Source: Bacteriovoracaceae bacterium
GTDB lineage: Bacteria; Bdellovibrionota; Bacteriovoracia; Bacteriovoracales; Bacteriovoracaceae
Assembly: GCA_023954595.1 (NCBI GenBank)
Contig: JAGSHJ010000191.1
Coordinates: 1 to 5,973, forward strand
Direction: 5' to 3'
Length of the DNA stretch: 5,973 bases
The notes beneath the pieces are model-generated. The model was given only the letters and a program-made list of their open reading frames with translations. It was not told the origin of the DNA and searched no databases. Position 1 is the stretch's first letter. Each line of letters begins with the position of its first letter. Positions 5,085 through 5,973 of this stretch are shown here, piece after piece. The translations under genes and the position numbers were made by a program.

Positions 5085-5825
5085 TTACGCATGCCTTAAG
5101 GCAAGTTTTAATAAATCTCCTGATCTTTCATCTGTAATCTCATCTTTAAAAACTATGTTTACATACTTGAAGCCATGATTATCTTTCATAATCTCCTCAA
5201 CCTTTTTCCTAGCAAATAATTTAGCTACTAAAATATAGCTCGCACTATCCATGGATAGCTTTTCAATGGCCCTTTCTCTCAGGCTTCGCCTTAGTGTTCT
5301 TCTTAAAGTTTGTCCACTGCATGCGCTAAATCTTAAGTACCCAACACTCACATTAACTTCAGCACTAACATCAAGTTCAATCGTTTGTTGATTAAGCCTT
5401 GGTTTCGGAACTATCAGATCGATGGAATCTCTTGAGATAGATTGAACAGAGATCTCGCTTAGAGAAATAACATGTTGGCAATTACAACGAGGCCCAGTGT
5501 AGACAGCGATAGTGCTACCTAACGGTATTCCAAATTTAATCTTTCTTGATTCAATTCGCTCCGACAACCCAAACTGTTGAGTTGAAACGATCATCTCTGC
5601 ATCGCCTTCTTTTAAGTCTTGATATATCGCTTGAATTTGACTGTTAAAGTCCTCTGTTAAAAATAGTTCCTTCGCCATTCTATTCATGACGAGGTTAGTG
5701 CCCTTTACAAAAGAGCACCCTAAATTTGCCAAAAATCCAGGAAACCTAATTTGCACTATTTTAAGCAGGAGAACTCCAGAGCTTCCCCAAAGTATTACGT
5801 TGAAAATTGTTCCGATATTATCCAT
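5085..5825 (-). CDS. Membrane-anchored DUF4230-like protein, first paralogue
   Basis: A 246-aa protein starting MDNIGTIFNVILWGSSGVLL, with a membrane helix at about residues 5-25. The remainder matches the downstream paralogue in order: LFLTEDFNSQI against MIVSKDYTSET; ISLSEISVQSI against VTDLNQVELI; DLIVPKPRLNQQTIELDVSAEV against the EVIVMADLPRLD block; LRRTLRRSLRERAIEKL against the basic helix; and ARKKVEEIMKDNHGFKYVNIVF at the end. Identity is modest, so the duplication is old. A CNC pair (114-116) is absent from the paralogue, which has one Cys nearby. The start is ATG at 5825 because GGAG (5833-5836) is 7 nt away; the ATG at 5831 would be only 1 nt from it. The stop is followed at once by the SD of the paralogue, so the proteins are likely made together, perhaps as a hetero-oligomer in the membrane. 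Confidence 0.8.
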   Translation of the reverse strand: MDNIGTIFNVILWGSSGVLLLKIVQIRFPGFLANLGCSFVKGTNLVMNRMAKELFLTEDFNSQIQAIYQDLKEGDAEMIVSTQQFGLSERIESRKIKFGIPLGSTIAVYTGPRCNCQHVISLSEISVQSISRDSIDLIVPKPRLNQQTIELDVSAEVNVSVGYLRFSACSGQTLRRTLRRSLRERAIEKLSMDSASYILVAKLFARKKVEEIMKDNHGFKYVNIVFKDEITDERSGDLLKLALRHA

Positions 5826-5913
5826 AGCCATGCTCCTTTCTTATCTCCTGAAAGTAGCATTTGCCTTTATTCAAAGCCAGATAGAGTGTAAAAATGAAAG
5901 GGGTGACTTAAAT

Positions 5914-5973
5914 TTAAACAAATTCCCATCTTTTTAAAAAATCACTCTTCGCATCATAAGCACTTGTTTTTAA
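5914..5973 (-). CDS. Possible 3' end of a further gene
   Basis: From the window edge one minus frame stays open for 19 codons and ends LKTSAYDAKSDFLKRWEFV before TAA at 5914; the other two minus frames are closed by early stops. The composition looks protein-like, but the piece is too short to name or to confirm as coding. If real, it ends about 88 nt before the first DUF4230-like gene, so that gene may have its own promoter between 5832 and 5913; I found no convincing one. Confidence 0.3.
   Translation of the reverse strand, partial: LKTSAYDAKSDFLKRWEFV

Noticed and set aside
4969..5178. Plus-strand open frame over the junction of the DUF4230-like genes
   Set aside because: Antisense shadow of the hydrophobic N-terminal coding region; no SD.
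5825..5870. A 21-codon minus frame starting just upstream of the first DUF4230-like gene
   Set aside because: It overlaps that gene's start out of frame and would use its SD region as coding sequence; its own SD is poor.
5686..5937. Plus-strand open frame at the right edge
   Set aside because: Antisense to the membrane-anchor coding region of the first paralogue, with no SD.
1..5973. CRISPR array, tRNA, insertion sequence or attachment site
   Set aside because: No spaced direct repeats, cloverleaf, transposase or integrase, or terminal repeats were seen on either strand.

Overview
The window is AT-rich, densely packed bacterial DNA, almost entirely coding. Most genes have a strong AGGAG-type Shine-Dalgarno (SD), often just after the previous stop codon. 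No rRNA, tRNA, transposase, integrase or housekeeping anchor gene is visible, so the host cannot be named. Small orphan genes, a divergent HTH regulator and tandem paralogues point to an accessory region of a low-GC bacterium.

Left block (minus strand, 3398 to 1): a promoter with two inverted repeats drives, in order, a 73-aa orphan protein, a 101-aa DUF4258-like protein, a 129-aa glycine-rich membrane-type protein, a 51-aa Cys/His zinc-ribbon-like protein, an HExxH zinc metallopeptidase, a MoaA-like radical SAM enzyme and a thymidylate-kinase-like P-loop kinase that runs off the window. The last two overlap by 44 nt, so a radical SAM step on a nucleotide followed by phosphorylation is a reasonable guess. 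The 51-aa gene and the metallopeptidase share an ATGATG stop/start junction. A 92-nt gap before the radical SAM gene could be an operon break.

Centre (3399-4117): the divergent intergenic region, then a plus-strand gene for an HTH protein with a hydrophobic C-terminal segment, a candidate membrane-linked regulator of the left block.

Right block (minus strand, 5825 to 4132): two homologous, membrane-anchored DUF4230-like proteins in tandem, followed by two very short hydrophobic reading frames of 19 and 32 codons, each with a good SD. They are easily missed by gene callers. The 19-codon frame resembles type I toxin peptides in size and character, and a weak plus-strand promoter lies where it could produce an antisense RNA over its ribosome binding site. 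The end of one more minus-strand gene may enter at the right edge.

The strongest candidates for something undescribed are the radical SAM/kinase cassette with its small companion genes, and the DUF4230 pair with its micro-proteins.
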